64,000 nucleotides of DNA from Streptomyces sp. DI166 (GTDB lineage: Bacteria; Actinomycetota; Actinomycetes; Streptomycetales; Streptomycetaceae), in assembly GCF_900091315.1 (NCBI RefSeq), contig NZ_FLSP01000022.1, positions 50 to 64,049 of the forward strand. Reading direction: 5' to 3'. The translations under genes were made by a program, and so were the position numbers. Of this stretch, positions 8,365-16,107 are shown piece by piece. The notes under the pieces were generated by a model. The model was not told the origin of the DNA. It worked only from the letters and a program-made list of their open reading frames with translations, and did not search any database. Within the stretch, counting starts at the first letter, position 1; every line of letters starts with the position of its first letter.

Positions 8365-10167
8365 GTGACAACGAAAGAAGTAGAAGCGGTGTCTCCCGCG
8401 CCGGTGAACGGACCCGAGGACTACGCGGAGACTTGGCACAGCACTGAGTGGGCCAAGGTGGAAGCGTCAGTACGGCGACTGAGGCAGCGGATCTTCACGG
8501 CAGCCAAGGAAGGGGACCTCAAGCGGGTCCGCAACTTGCAGAAGCTCATGTTGAGGTCGCACTCGAATACGCTCGTGAGCGTCAAGAGGGTGACACAGCA
8601 GAGTCAAGGCCGCCGAACGGCTGGCGTCGACCGGGAAACCATCCTCACGCCGCGCGGGCGGGGAATGGTAGCCGCGCAGATCTCTGCGGAGATAGGAACC
8701 GGTCACGCCCAACCCGTACGGCGCGTGTATATACCCAAGGCCAACGGGAAGCAGCGCCCGCTAGGGATTCCGGTCGTCCGCGACCGAATCCGACAGGCCC
8801 GCGTGAAGAATGCGCTGGAACCTGAGTGGGAAGCCCGGTTCGAGCATCGGAGCTACGGCTTCCGACCCGGCCGGGGCTGTCACGACGCCATCGCGCAGAT
8901 ATTCAACGTCGCGTCCAAGCAGAATGCGCGGCGGCTGTGGGTGCTCGATGCTGACCTGACAGCGGCATTCGACCGTATCTCTCACGACCACCTGATGGAC
9001 AGCCTCGGTCTCTTCCCTGCCAGGGATGCAGTCCGGAGTTGGCTGAGGGCGGGCGTGCTGGATCGCGGCCGATTCGCGCCGACCGTGGAGGGTGCTCCAC
9101 AGGGCGGTGTGATTAGTCCACTACTGCTGAACATTGCTTTGCATGGGATGGAGTCGGCAGCAGGGCACTTGACCGTGAAAAACGGGAGAACAAAACCAGG
9201 TGCCCCAGTCCTGATCAGGTACGCGGACGACTTCGCAGTGTTTTGTCTCAGCGAAGAAGAGGCGCACCGTGTGAAGGAAGACCTTGTGCGGTGGATGCAG
9301 CCGCGGGGTGTCTCGTTCAACGAGGGGAAGACTTCGGTGGTCCACCTCGATGAAGGGTTCGACTTCCTCGGCTTCAACATCCGCCGATATAACGGGAAGC
9401 TGCTGATCAAACCTAGCAAAGATGCCGTCAAGAGGGTCCGGGGCCGCCTGCGCACCGAGATGCTCGCAATGCGAGGGAGCAACTCGGGGGCCGTGATAAA
9501 GAAGCTCAACCCAATCATTAAGGGATGGGCGACCTACTACCGGACGGTGGTGTCCAAGAAGACCTTCCAGTCTCTGGACGACTATGTGTGGCTACTCACA
9601 TACAAGTGGGGAAAGCACACGCACCCGAAGAAGGCCAAGTCCTGGGTTGTCGACAGGTACTTCGGTCAGTTCAACTCGACCAGGCAGGACAGGTGGGTGT
9701 TCGGTGACCGGGACACCGGTCTCTATCTCTACAAGTTCAACTGGGTCAAAATCGACCGCCATGCCATGGTCAAGGGAGGTAACTCCCCCGACGATCCGCA
9801 ATTGGCGCGATATTGGGCGAACCGCCGGCGCGGCGCTATGCCGTCGACTGCTGACCGAATGTCGGTCACGCTGGCTGCCCGTCAGAAGGGGATCTGTCCG
9901 CTGTGTAAGCAGCCGCTGATCTCCGGGGCCGAATACGAACCAGACAGTCCACGAGAGTGGGCGGCATGGTTCTCGGCCTCGATGAAGCCCCTGCATAAGC
10001 ATCACTTCGTCTATCGGCGGGACGGCGGATCAGACGAGTCGACGAATCTTCGTCTCGTACACGCTGAATGTCACCGCCAGCATCACGCTGGTGACCACAG
10101 AAAGGCCGCAGAAGCATGTCCTTCCACAGTAGCCAGCAGGGTTCGCTTGAGCCGGATGCGGGGATAA
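8365..10167 (+). CDS. ltrA: Group II intron-encoded protein: reverse transcriptase, maturase, HNH endonuclease
   Basis: A 600-residue protein that helps the intron splice and retrohome. The GTG start has GGAGG close upstream. Order of domains: RT (about 75-350) with YIPKANGKQRPLGIP, the GAPQGGVISPLL motif and the catalytic YADD near residue 286; maturase domain X (about 375-480) with LNPIIKGWATYYR; and a C-terminal HNH endonuclease (about 505-580) with a CPLC pair, HKHHFVYRRDGG and LVHAECHRQHH. All key residues I can check are intact, so the intron may still be mobile. The stop codon lies inside RNA domain V, so the last residues and the catalytic RNA share bases. Confidence 0.95.
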   Translation: MTTKEVEAVSPAPVNGPEDYAETWHSTEWAKVEASVRRLRQRIFTAAKEGDLKRVRNLQKLMLRSHSNTLVSVKRVTQQSQGRRTAGVDRETILTPRGRGMVAAQISAEIGTGHAQPVRRVYIPKANGKQRPLGIPVVRDRIRQARVKNALEPEWEARFEHRSYGFRPGRGCHDAIAQIFNVASKQNARRLWVLDADLTAAFDRISHDHLMDSLGLFPARDAVRSWLRAGVLDRGRFAPTVEGAPQGGVISPLLLNIALHGMESAAGHLTVKNGRTKPGAPVLIRYADDFAVFCLSEEEAHRVKEDLVRWMQPRGVSFNEGKTSVVHLDEGFDFLGFNIRRYNGKLLIKPSKDAVKRVRGRLRTEMLAMRGSNSGAVIKKLNPIIKGWATYYRTVVSKKTFQSLDDYVWLLTYKWGKHTHPKKAKSWVVDRYFGQFNSTRQDRWVFGDRDTGLYLYKFNWVKIDRHAMVKGGNSPDDPQLARYWANRRRGAMPSTADRMSVTLAARQKGICPLCKQPLISGAEYEPDSPREWAAWFSASMKPLHKHHFVYRRDGGSDESTNLRLVHAECHRQHHAGDHRKAAEACPSTVASRVRLSRMRG

Positions 10168-10183
10168 CCCGCACGTCCGGTTC
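10149..10183 (+). ncRNA. Group II intron domain V
   Basis: A 35-nt hairpin: an AGC-containing base (GAGCCGGATGCGG), a loop around GATAA, and the returning strand CCGCACGTCCGGTTC. This is the conserved catalytic domain V of group II introns. Domain VI occupies about 10185-10224, with the GGCTACCC segment holding the bulged A at 10218. Confidence 0.9.
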
Positions 10184-10223
10184 TGAGGGGGCCGGGGGGC
10201 GGCAACGCACCCCGGCTACCCGA

Positions 10224-10760
10224 CTGACGACGGAGACACAAACTCCCCTGACGGCGGCGGACGTTCGCCGGTCGTGGCTGCGCGAGCACTCCGAACTCGG
10301 TGTGTGCGTGCTGCTGTTGGCGCTCGGCGTGCTGGTGCTCACCGACGCGCTGACCATGGACGTGGACATCGCGCAGCGCGGTCCGGTCGGGCCGAAGACC
10401 GTGCCGGTGGTGGTCGGCATCGGCCTGCTGGTGGTCGCCGCGCTGCTCGCCGTGGACGTGCTGCGCGGCGGGCGCGGACAGGCGGAGACGGGTGAGGACA
10501 TCGACCTGTCCGAGCCCGCCGACTGGCGCACGGTAGCCCTGCTCACCGGGGTGTTCCTGGGTGCGGCCGTACTGATCGAGCCGCTCGGCTTCCCGGCCGC
10601 GGGCGCGCTGCTGTTCTGGGGCGCGGCCTTCGCGCTGGGCAGCCGCCGCGTCGACCGGGACCCGCTGATCGCGGCGGTGCTCTCGCTGCTCACCTACGTC
10701 CTGTTCAACAACCTGCTCGGAGTGCCGCTGCCCGGCGGTCCGCTGATGGGAGCGCTGTGA
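10224..10760 (+). CDS. tctB: TctB-type small membrane subunit, start codon split by the intron
   Basis: The small four-TM subunit (DUF1468 type) of the tripartite tricarboxylate transporter, 178 residues. It has an N-terminal hydrophilic stretch, LGVCVLLLALGVLVLTDAL as first helix, then VPVVVGIGLLVVAALLAV and two more hydrophobic helices ending in LLGVPLPGGPLMGAL. In the DNA the first codon reads CTG, its C being the last intron base. In spliced RNA it becomes GTG (G of 7696 plus TG of 10225-10226), followed by ACG ACG GAG, and it overlaps the tctC stop as GTGA. A start further up, inside the intron, is open in frame but would read through domain V and is not expected. Confidence 0.85.
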   Translation: MTTETQTPLTAADVRRSWLREHSELGVCVLLLALGVLVLTDALTMDVDIAQRGPVGPKTVPVVVGIGLLVVAALLAVDVLRGGRGQAETGEDIDLSEPADWRTVALLTGVFLGAAVLIEPLGFPAAGALLFWGAAFALGSRRVDRDPLIAAVLSLLTYVLFNNLLGVPLPGGPLMGAL

Positions 10761-12133
10761 CTTGACTTCCTCCCCGGCCTAAAGGCGGGGGATTCCAGCG
10801 GTCGCCCGCTGGGTTTCCTGCTTCACCGACGACCGCCCCGTCCGGGAGGACTCCCGTTGAGGTCTTACACCGTCTCCACAGGCAGACGCCGCCAGCCCGG
10901 CGGCCAGGATGTTGCGAGCCGCGTTCACATCGCGGTCATGCACCACGCCGCAGTCGCACGTCCACTCACGGACGTTCAGCGGCATCCTCGCCGCGACCGT
11001 GCCACAGGCCCCGCACAGCTTCGAGCTGGGGAACCAGCGGTCAATCACGACGAGTTCGCGCCCGTACCAGGCGCACTTGTACTCCAGCATCATGCGCAGG
11101 TCCGTCCAGGCCGCGTCCGAGATGGCGCGCGCGAGCTTGCCGTTCTTCAGCAGGTTGCGGACGGTCAGGTCCTCGATCACGACCGTTTGGTTCTCACGGA
11201 CGAGCCGAGTGGACAGCTTGTGCAGGAAGTCGCGGCGCCGGTCGGCGATCCGGGCATGGACCCTGGCGACCCTGCGTCGGGCCTTCTCGCGGTTCGCCGA
11301 GCCCTTCGCCTTCCGCGACAGCTCCCGCTGCGCGCGGGCGAGGCGGGCGCGGTCGCGCCGCTCGTGCTTCGGGTTGGCGATCTTCTCCCCGGTGGACAGC
11401 GTCACCAGGGAGGTGATCCCGGCATCGATGCCGACCGCCGCCGTGGTGGCAGGCGCGGGGGTAATGGTGTCCTCGCAGAGCAGGGAGACGAACCAGCGGC
11501 CGGCCGCGTCGCGGGACACGGTCACCGTCGTCGGCACCGCACCCTCCGGGAGCGGACGCGACCAGCGGATGTCCAACGGCTCCGTCATCTTCGCCAGCGT
11601 CAGCTTTCCGTCCCGGAACTTGAAGCCGGAGCGGGTGTACTCGGCCGACGCGCGGGACTTCTTCCGCGACTTGAACCGGGGGTACTTCGCGCGCTTGGCG
11701 AAGAAGTTCCCGAACGCCGCCTGAAGGTGGCGCAGCGCCTGCTGGAGCGGGACGGAGGACACCTCTGTCAGGAAGGCGAGATCTTCGGTCTTCTTCCACT
11801 CCGTCAGCGCGGCCGAGGACTGCACGTAGGAGATCCGGCGCTGCTCGCCGTACCAGGCGCGAGTGCGTTCCTCCAGCGCCTTGTTGTAGACGAGGCGGAC
11901 GCAGCCGAACGTGCGCGACAGCTCCGCTGCCTGCTCGTTGGTGGGGTAGAAGCGGTACTTGAAAGCCCGCTTGACCTGCTGCGTCATTCCTCACATTGTA
12001 TCAGCTTCCGTGTGAGAGGCGGCTGTTGGCCGGTGGTCGGAGGACGCCGGTCCGCCCTGGCGGCGAACCGGCTTTCCCTGCTCTGCTCCGCAGGAGCTTC
12101 GTTTCCTCCCCCGGCTGAAGCCGGGGCTATCCA
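10761..12133 (-). mobile_element. IS200/IS605-family element carrying only tnpB (IS1341-like)
   Basis: The element separates tctB (stop at 10760) from tctA (start at 12149). Its two ends carry related subterminal hairpins, each preceded by TTCCTCCCC: CCCCGGCC-TAAA-GGCGGGG at 10772-10790 and CCCCGGC-TGAA-GCCGGGG at 12109-12126. No tnpA (Y1 transposase) is present, so movement would need one in trans. Outer borders are estimates to within about 10 bp. The 10761-10800 end, downstream of tnpB, is where a guide (omega) RNA would lie. Confidence 0.85.
10779..11987 (-). CDS. tnpB: TnpB, RNA-guided nuclease of IS605/IS607 family
   Basis: A 402-residue TnpB/OrfB protein. In this family it is an RNA-guided DNA nuclease that helps retain the element. 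The N-terminal helical part (FKYRFYPTNEQAAELSRTFG) is followed by a split RuvC domain: Asp in VGIDAGITSLVTL near 187, Glu in VVIEDLTVRNLL near 271, and Asp in HDRDVNAARNIL near 357. A zinc ribbon sits between them (CGACG ... CDCG). All catalytic residues are present. Its stop codon TAG lies in the loop of the terminal hairpin, so the 3' end overlaps the likely guide RNA. It is transcribed against the tct operon. Confidence 0.95.
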   Translation of the reverse strand: MTQQVKRAFKYRFYPTNEQAAELSRTFGCVRLVYNKALEERTRAWYGEQRRISYVQSSAALTEWKKTEDLAFLTEVSSVPLQQALRHLQAAFGNFFAKRAKYPRFKSRKKSRASAEYTRSGFKFRDGKLTLAKMTEPLDIRWSRPLPEGAVPTTVTVSRDAAGRWFVSLLCEDTITPAPATTAAVGIDAGITSLVTLSTGEKIANPKHERRDRARLARAQRELSRKAKGSANREKARRRVARVHARIADRRRDFLHKLSTRLVRENQTVVIEDLTVRNLLKNGKLARAISDAAWTDLRMMLEYKCAWYGRELVVIDRWFPSSKLCGACGTVAARMPLNVREWTCDCGVVHDRDVNAARNILAAGLAASACGDGVRPQRESSRTGRSSVKQETQRATAGIPRL

Positions 12134-12148
12134 CGAAGGAAGGGCCCG

Positions 12149-13630
12149 ATGAATGCCTTCACCTCCCTCATGGACGGCTTCGGTACGGCCCTGACCCCGC
12201 TGAATCTGCTGTGGGCGGCGCTCGGGGTGCTGCTGGGCACCGCGATCGGCGTGCTGCCCGGGATCGGTCCGGCGATGGCGGTGGCGCTGCTGCTGCCGGT
12301 GACGTACGGGCTCGATCCGATCGGCGCGTTCATCATGTTCGCGGGTATCTACTACGGCGCGATGTTCGGCGGTTCGACGACCTCGATCCTGCTCAACACC
12401 CCGGGTGAGAGCGCCGCGGTGGTGGCGGCCATGGAGGGCAATCCCATGGCGAAGTCGGGGCGGGGCGCGCAGGCGCTCGCGGCGGCGGCCATCGGGCACT
12501 TCGCGGGCGGGATGGTCGGCACGATCCTGCTGGTGGCGCTGGCTCCCACGGTGGCGGAGCTGGCGGTGGACATCGGGGCGCCGGACTACTTCGCCATCAT
12601 GGTGCTGGCGTTCATCGCGGTGACCTCGGTGCTGGGTTCCTCCCGGATCAGGGGGCTGGCCTCGCTGCTGATCGGGCTCACGCTCGGTCTGGTGGGCCTG
12701 GACCAGATGACGGGGCAGCAGCGGCTGACGTTCGGTTCGCTGCAACTCGCCGACGGCATCGACGTGGTGATCGTGGCGGTGGGTCTGTTCGCGATCGGCG
12801 AGGCGCTGTGGGTGGCGGCGCATCTGCGGCGCCAGCCCGGCGAGGCGATCCCGGTCGGGCGGCCGTGGCTGGGCAGGGAGGATGTGCGGCGCACCTGGAA
12901 GTCCTGGGCGCGCGGGCCGTTCATCGGTTTCCCGTTCGGCGCGATCCCGGCGGGCGGCGCGGAGATCCCGACCTTCCTGTCCTACGTCACCGAGAAGCGT
13001 CTGTCCAAGCACCAGGACGAGTGGGGCAAGGGCGCCATCGAGGGCGTGGCGGGCCCGGAGTCGGCGGCGTCCGCGTCGGCGGCGGGCACTCTGGTCTCCA
13101 TGCTCACGCTGGGCCTGCCGACCACGGCGGTCGCGGCGGTCATGCTCGCCGCCTTCCAGCAGTACGGCATCCAGCCGGGCCCGCTGCTGTTCGAGCGCGA
13201 ACCCGACCTGGTGTGGGGTCTGATCGCGTCCCTGTTCGTCGGCATGGTGCTGCTGCTCGCGCTCAACCTGCCGCTGGCGCCGGTGTGGGCGAAGCTGCTG
13301 CGGATTCCGCGGCCGTATCTGTACGCGGGGATCCTGTTCTTCGCGGCGGTCGGCGCCTACGCGGTCGGCGGTGAGGTGATCGACCTGGTGATCCTGCTGA
13401 TCATCGGCCTGATCGGCTTCGGCATGCGGCGCTACGGACTTCCCGTCCTGCCCGCCGTCATCGGGGTGATCCTCGGGCCCAACGCCGAGCAGCAGTTGCG
13501 CCGGGCCCTGCAGATCAGTGACGGCAGTGTCTCGGGGCTGGTCAACACGCCGTTCTCGGTGACCGTTTACGCGGTGGTGGCCCTGCTGCTGGCGTGGCCG
13601 CTGCTGCGGAAGGTACGCGCCAGGAGCTGA
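12149..13630 (+). CDS. tctA: TctA-type large membrane subunit of the tripartite tricarboxylate transporter
   Basis: A 493-residue permease with about 12 TM helices. It takes substrate from TctC and imports it using an ion gradient. Family signatures are [17 protein letters not shown] near residue 30, the segment [22 protein letters not shown] cut here to its first part ([18 protein letters not shown]), and [14 protein letters not shown] near 270. The length is normal and the frame intact. GAAGGA lies upstream of the ATG. The IS element is immediately upstream, so tctA is now 1.4 kb from tctB, and its expression may depend on transcription crossing the element. Confidence 0.93.
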   Translation: MNAFTSLMDGFGTALTPLNLLWAALGVLLGTAIGVLPGIGPAMAVALLLPVTYGLDPIGAFIMFAGIYYGAMFGGSTTSILLNTPGESAAVVAAMEGNPMAKSGRGAQALAAAAIGHFAGGMVGTILLVALAPTVAELAVDIGAPDYFAIMVLAFIAVTSVLGSSRIRGLASLLIGLTLGLVGLDQMTGQQRLTFGSLQLADGIDVVIVAVGLFAIGEALWVAAHLRRQPGEAIPVGRPWLGREDVRRTWKSWARGPFIGFPFGAIPAGGAEIPTFLSYVTEKRLSKHQDEWGKGAIEGVAGPESAASASAAGTLVSMLTLGLPTTAVAAVMLAAFQQYGIQPGPLLFEREPDLVWGLIASLFVGMVLLLALNLPLAPVWAKLLRIPRPYLYAGILFFAAVGAYAVGGEVIDLVILLIIGLIGFGMRRYGLPVLPAVIGVILGPNAEQQLRRALQISDGSVSGLVNTPFSVTVYAVVALLLAWPLLRKVRARS

Positions 13631-13677
13631 GCGGCGCGGTCTGCCCTCTGGGGTGGCCACACAGGCCCCACATATGA

Positions 13678-13696
13678 TTAGGTAAGCCTAACCTAA
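13678..13696. promoter_or_regulatory. Iron box (DmdR/IdeR-type operator)
   Basis: TTAGGTAAGCCTAACCTAA is a near-perfect 19-bp palindrome that fits the actinobacterial iron box TTAGGTTAGGCTAACCTAA. It lies 12 bp upstream of the GTG at 13709, so that gene is expected to be repressed by iron-loaded DmdR. Confidence 0.85.
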
Positions 13697-13708
13697 TTGG
13701 GGGGTCCA

Positions 13709-14326
13709 GTGAGTGATGCGACTGGCCCCGACCGCGAATGGGCGGCCTGGGCCGAGGGCGTGATGGCGCGGCTCGACGCGCAAGCACAGGTGGACGGCGA
13801 ACTCCTCGCGGCGCTGGGCGGCAGTCCCAACCTCCGCGAGGAGACGCTGCTCCGCATGGCCGAGGCGATACGGGCCGCGACCCTCGGTCTCGGCCCCGCC
13901 GGGTGCGCCGCCGCGGCCGGGGTTCCCGAACGCCTGCTGCGCACCTGGCAGGAACGGCAACCCGCGTTCGCCGGGGCCATGGCCGCCGCGCACGCGCTCG
14001 CCCGGTCCTGCGCGCTGGGCGCCGACGACGGGCGGTCGCCGCCCTTGACGCCCGTGACCCTGCGCGTCCTGCTCAAGCAGATCCGCACCGGCACCCGTAT
14101 CCCGCCCGCCGCCGCGGCCGTGGGCGTCTCCGTGCGCACCCTCAACCGGCTGCGCCAGGAGCATCCACGGGTGGACGCGCTCATCGTCGCGGCCCGTCGC
14201 GCCCGGCCCAAACGGGCGGACCGGCGCGGCACTTCGGCCTATACCAACGGCTACCGGCTCATCCGGATCGACGACGCGCCGACGGACAGCGGCACCCGTA
14301 CGGACGAGGCTTCCCCAAAGGGGTAG
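13709..14326 (+). CDS. Iron-box-controlled protein with two HTH-like segments, unknown function
   Basis: A 205-residue cytoplasmic protein starting at GTG 13709 behind a G-rich site. Two similar helix-turn-helix-like stretches are visible: GPAGCAAAAGVPERLLRTWQ near residues 65-85, and IPPAAAAVGVSVRTLNRLRQ near 130-150. Each is followed by a short helix ending in an Ala-rich segment. The C-terminal part is basic (RRARPKRADRR). This looks like a DNA-binding protein, perhaps phage-terminase-small-subunit-like or regulatory, but I do not recognise the family. It has its own iron box and precedes the siderophore ABC operon, so a role in the iron response is an inference from position. Confidence 0.75.
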   Translation: MSDATGPDREWAAWAEGVMARLDAQAQVDGELLAALGGSPNLREETLLRMAEAIRAATLGLGPAGCAAAAGVPERLLRTWQERQPAFAGAMAAAHALARSCALGADDGRSPPLTPVTLRVLLKQIRTGTRIPPAAAAVGVSVRTLNRLRQEHPRVDALIVAARRARPKRADRRGTSAYTNGYRLIRIDDAPTDSGTRTDEASPKG

Positions 14327-14340
14327 CCGACGCGGGGAGT

Positions 14341-14359
14341 TGTAGTTAGCCTTACCTAA
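14341..14359. promoter_or_regulatory. Iron box upstream of the exporter-fold ABC operon
   Basis: TGTAGTTAGCCTTACCTAA matches most of the iron-box consensus, with a strong right half (CTTACCTAA). It lies 50 bp upstream of the start at 14410. Confidence 0.7.
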
Positions 14360-14409
14360 GTTCGTGCGCAACTGCTGTCAGGGCGCTGTGAATCCGGTCC
14401 GGAGGGCGA

Positions 14410-16107
14410 GTGAGTAAAGCGGACCTGCCAGGACGCCACGTCCTGCGTGGAGCGGTGCGCGGACAGCGCCGCGATGTCGCGCTCGGCGCGTTGCTGGGCA
14501 TGGGCCACCAGACCGGCGAGGCCCTGGTGCCCGTCGTCATCGGACTCGCCATCGACGAAGGCGTCGTGGACGGCGACGTCGGCGGACTGCTGATGTGGCT
14601 CGCGGTGCTCGCCGTCGTGTACGTCGGCCTCTCCTACAGTTTCCGCTTCGGTGCCCGGGCCGGTGAGCGCGCCTCCGTGACCGCCGCGCACCACCTGCGG
14701 ACCGCCTTGGTGGAGCGCGTGCTCGCGCCCGAAGGGGGCGCCTGCGAGGGCCGGTTGCCCGGCGAGCTGGCCAACACCGCGACCGAGGACGCCAAACGGG
14801 TCGGCGCGGTCGCCATGGCGCTCATCGTCGGGATCGCCGCCGCGACCGGCCTCGCGGTCGGCGCGATCGTCCTGCTGCGCATGTCGGTCCCGCTCGGCCT
14901 GCTCGTCCTGCTGGGCACTCCCCTGCTGCTGTGGCTGGTGCACCTGCTGAGCAAGCCGCTGGAGCGGCGCAGCGAGACCGAACAGGAGCGCGCCGCGAGG
15001 GCGTCGGGCGTGGCCGCCGACCTGGTGGCCGGGCTGCGCGTCCTCAAGGGCATCGGCGCCGAACCGGCGGCCGTCGCCCGCTACCGCCGGATCAGCCAGG
15101 ACTCGCTCACCGCCACCCTGCGCGCGGCCCGCGCCGAGGCCTGGCAGAACGGCGTGGTGACCATGCTCACCGGGTCGTTCCTGGCGCTGGTCGCCCTGGT
15201 CGGCGGACGGCTCGCCGCGCGCGGCGACATCGGGCTCGGTGAGCTGGTCTCCGCCGTGGCGCTGGCCCTCTTCCTGATCGGCCCGCTCTCCGAGTTCTCC
15301 TGGGTCTACGCCGAGCTGGCACAGGGCCGCGCCTCGGCCGCCCGGATCGCGGAGGTCCTGGGCGCCGGGCACGCCGTGCGGGCGCCCGCCGACGGATCCG
15401 CCCTGGACCGCGTCGAGGGCCGGCTGCGGCTGCGCGGGGTGTCGTACGACTCGCTGCGCGCCGTGGACCTGGAGGTCGCCCCCGGCGAGACGGTCGGCGT
15501 CGTCACCGTGGACCCGGCCGACGCCACCGCCCTGCTGCGCTGCCTGGCCCGTCGCGCCGATCCCGCCGAGGGCAGCGTGGAGCTGGACGGCACCGACCTG
15601 ACCACCCTGCGCCTCGCCGAACTGCGGGCCGCGGTCCTCGTGGCCGAGCACGACGCCGACCTGTTCGAGGGCAGCCTCCTGGAGAACATCACCGCTGCGG
15701 CCGGACCGGACGCCCCCGTCGAGGCCGCAGTCACCGCCTCAGGTACCGACGAGGTCGTCGGCACCCTGCCCAAGGGAGCGGACACCGAAGTGACCGCGCG
15801 GGGCCGCTCGTTGTCCGGCGGTCAGCGCCAACGGGTCGCCCTGGCCCGCGCATTGGCCGCCGACGCCGCCGTCCTCGTCCTGCACGAACCCACCACCGCG
15901 GTCGACGCCGTCACGGAGGCACGCATGGCGGCCGGACTGAAGGAGCTGCGGGCGGGGCGGACCACCCTCCTGGTGACCAACAGCCCCGCGCTGCTCGCCG
16001 TCACCGACCGGGTCGTCCTCCTCGACCGGGGCACGGTCGTCGCCGCCGACGCCCACGAGCGGCTGGTCCATCAGCACGGCACCTACCGCGGGGCGGTCCT
16101 GGCATGA
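14410..16107 (+). CDS. ABC half-transporter (exporter fold) with degenerate ATP-binding domain
   Basis: A 565-residue protein: six TM helices (about 20-310) then an ATPase domain (about 335-565). It is one half of a heterodimer with the next gene, whose start it overlaps (ATGA). The NBD keeps the signature [14 protein letters not shown] near 467. It has lost the Walker A (VGVVTVDPADATALLRC near 363, no GxxGxGKS/T). Walker B reads VLVLHEPTT, with His in place of Asp, and the H-loop reads TNSPALL, without His. It therefore cannot hydrolyse ATP itself but can supply its signature to the partner. Exporter-fold pairs such as IrtAB and YbtPQ import siderophores; the binding protein downstream makes import plausible here. 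Confidence 0.9.
   Translation: MSKADLPGRHVLRGAVRGQRRDVALGALLGMGHQTGEALVPVVIGLAIDEGVVDGDVGGLLMWLAVLAVVYVGLSYSFRFGARAGERASVTAAHHLRTALVERVLAPEGGACEGRLPGELANTATEDAKRVGAVAMALIVGIAAATGLAVGAIVLLRMSVPLGLLVLLGTPLLLWLVHLLSKPLERRSETEQERAARASGVAADLVAGLRVLKGIGAEPAAVARYRRISQDSLTATLRAARAEAWQNGVVTMLTGSFLALVALVGGRLAARGDIGLGELVSAVALALFLIGPLSEFSWVYAELAQGRASAARIAEVLGAGHAVRAPADGSALDRVEGRLRLRGVSYDSLRAVDLEVAPGETVGVVTVDPADATALLRCLARRADPAEGSVELDGTDLTTLRLAELRAAVLVAEHDADLFEGSLLENITAAAGPDAPVEAAVTASGTDEVVGTLPKGADTEVTARGRSLSGGQRQRVALARALAADAAVLVLHEPTTAVDAVTEARMAAGLKELRAGRTTLLVTNSPALLAVTDRVVLLDRGTVVAADAHERLVHQHGTYRGAVLA

Larger units (their letters stand above)
7697..10224 (+). mobile_element. Group II intron inserted at the tctC/tctB junction
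   Basis: The element begins with GTGTG (consensus GUGYG) and ends in AC (consensus AY). A textbook domain V lies at 10149-10183. Domain VI follows with an unpaired A at 10218, seven bases from the 3' end, as expected for the branch point. About 660 nt of structured non-coding RNA (domains I-III) precede the encoded RT. Length is 2528 nt. The left exon ends in ...GGACTG and the right exon begins TGACGACGG; joined, they give CTGTGACG, which contains both the tctC stop (TGA) and an overlapping tctB start (GTG). CAGTC at 8068-8072 could pair with five of the last six exon bases as EBS1. The orientation matches the operon, so it can splice from the operon mRNA. Confidence 0.92.

Noticed and set aside
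10116..10223. Start of tctB inside the intron at 10116
   Set aside because: It would translate through catalytic domain V and VI RNA; the exon-exon GTG is a better native start.
7697..10224. Classifying the intron as a group IIC type that inserts behind terminators
   Set aside because: The site is a stop/start overlap with no terminator hairpin upstream, and the protein carries an HNH domain that typical IIC proteins lack.
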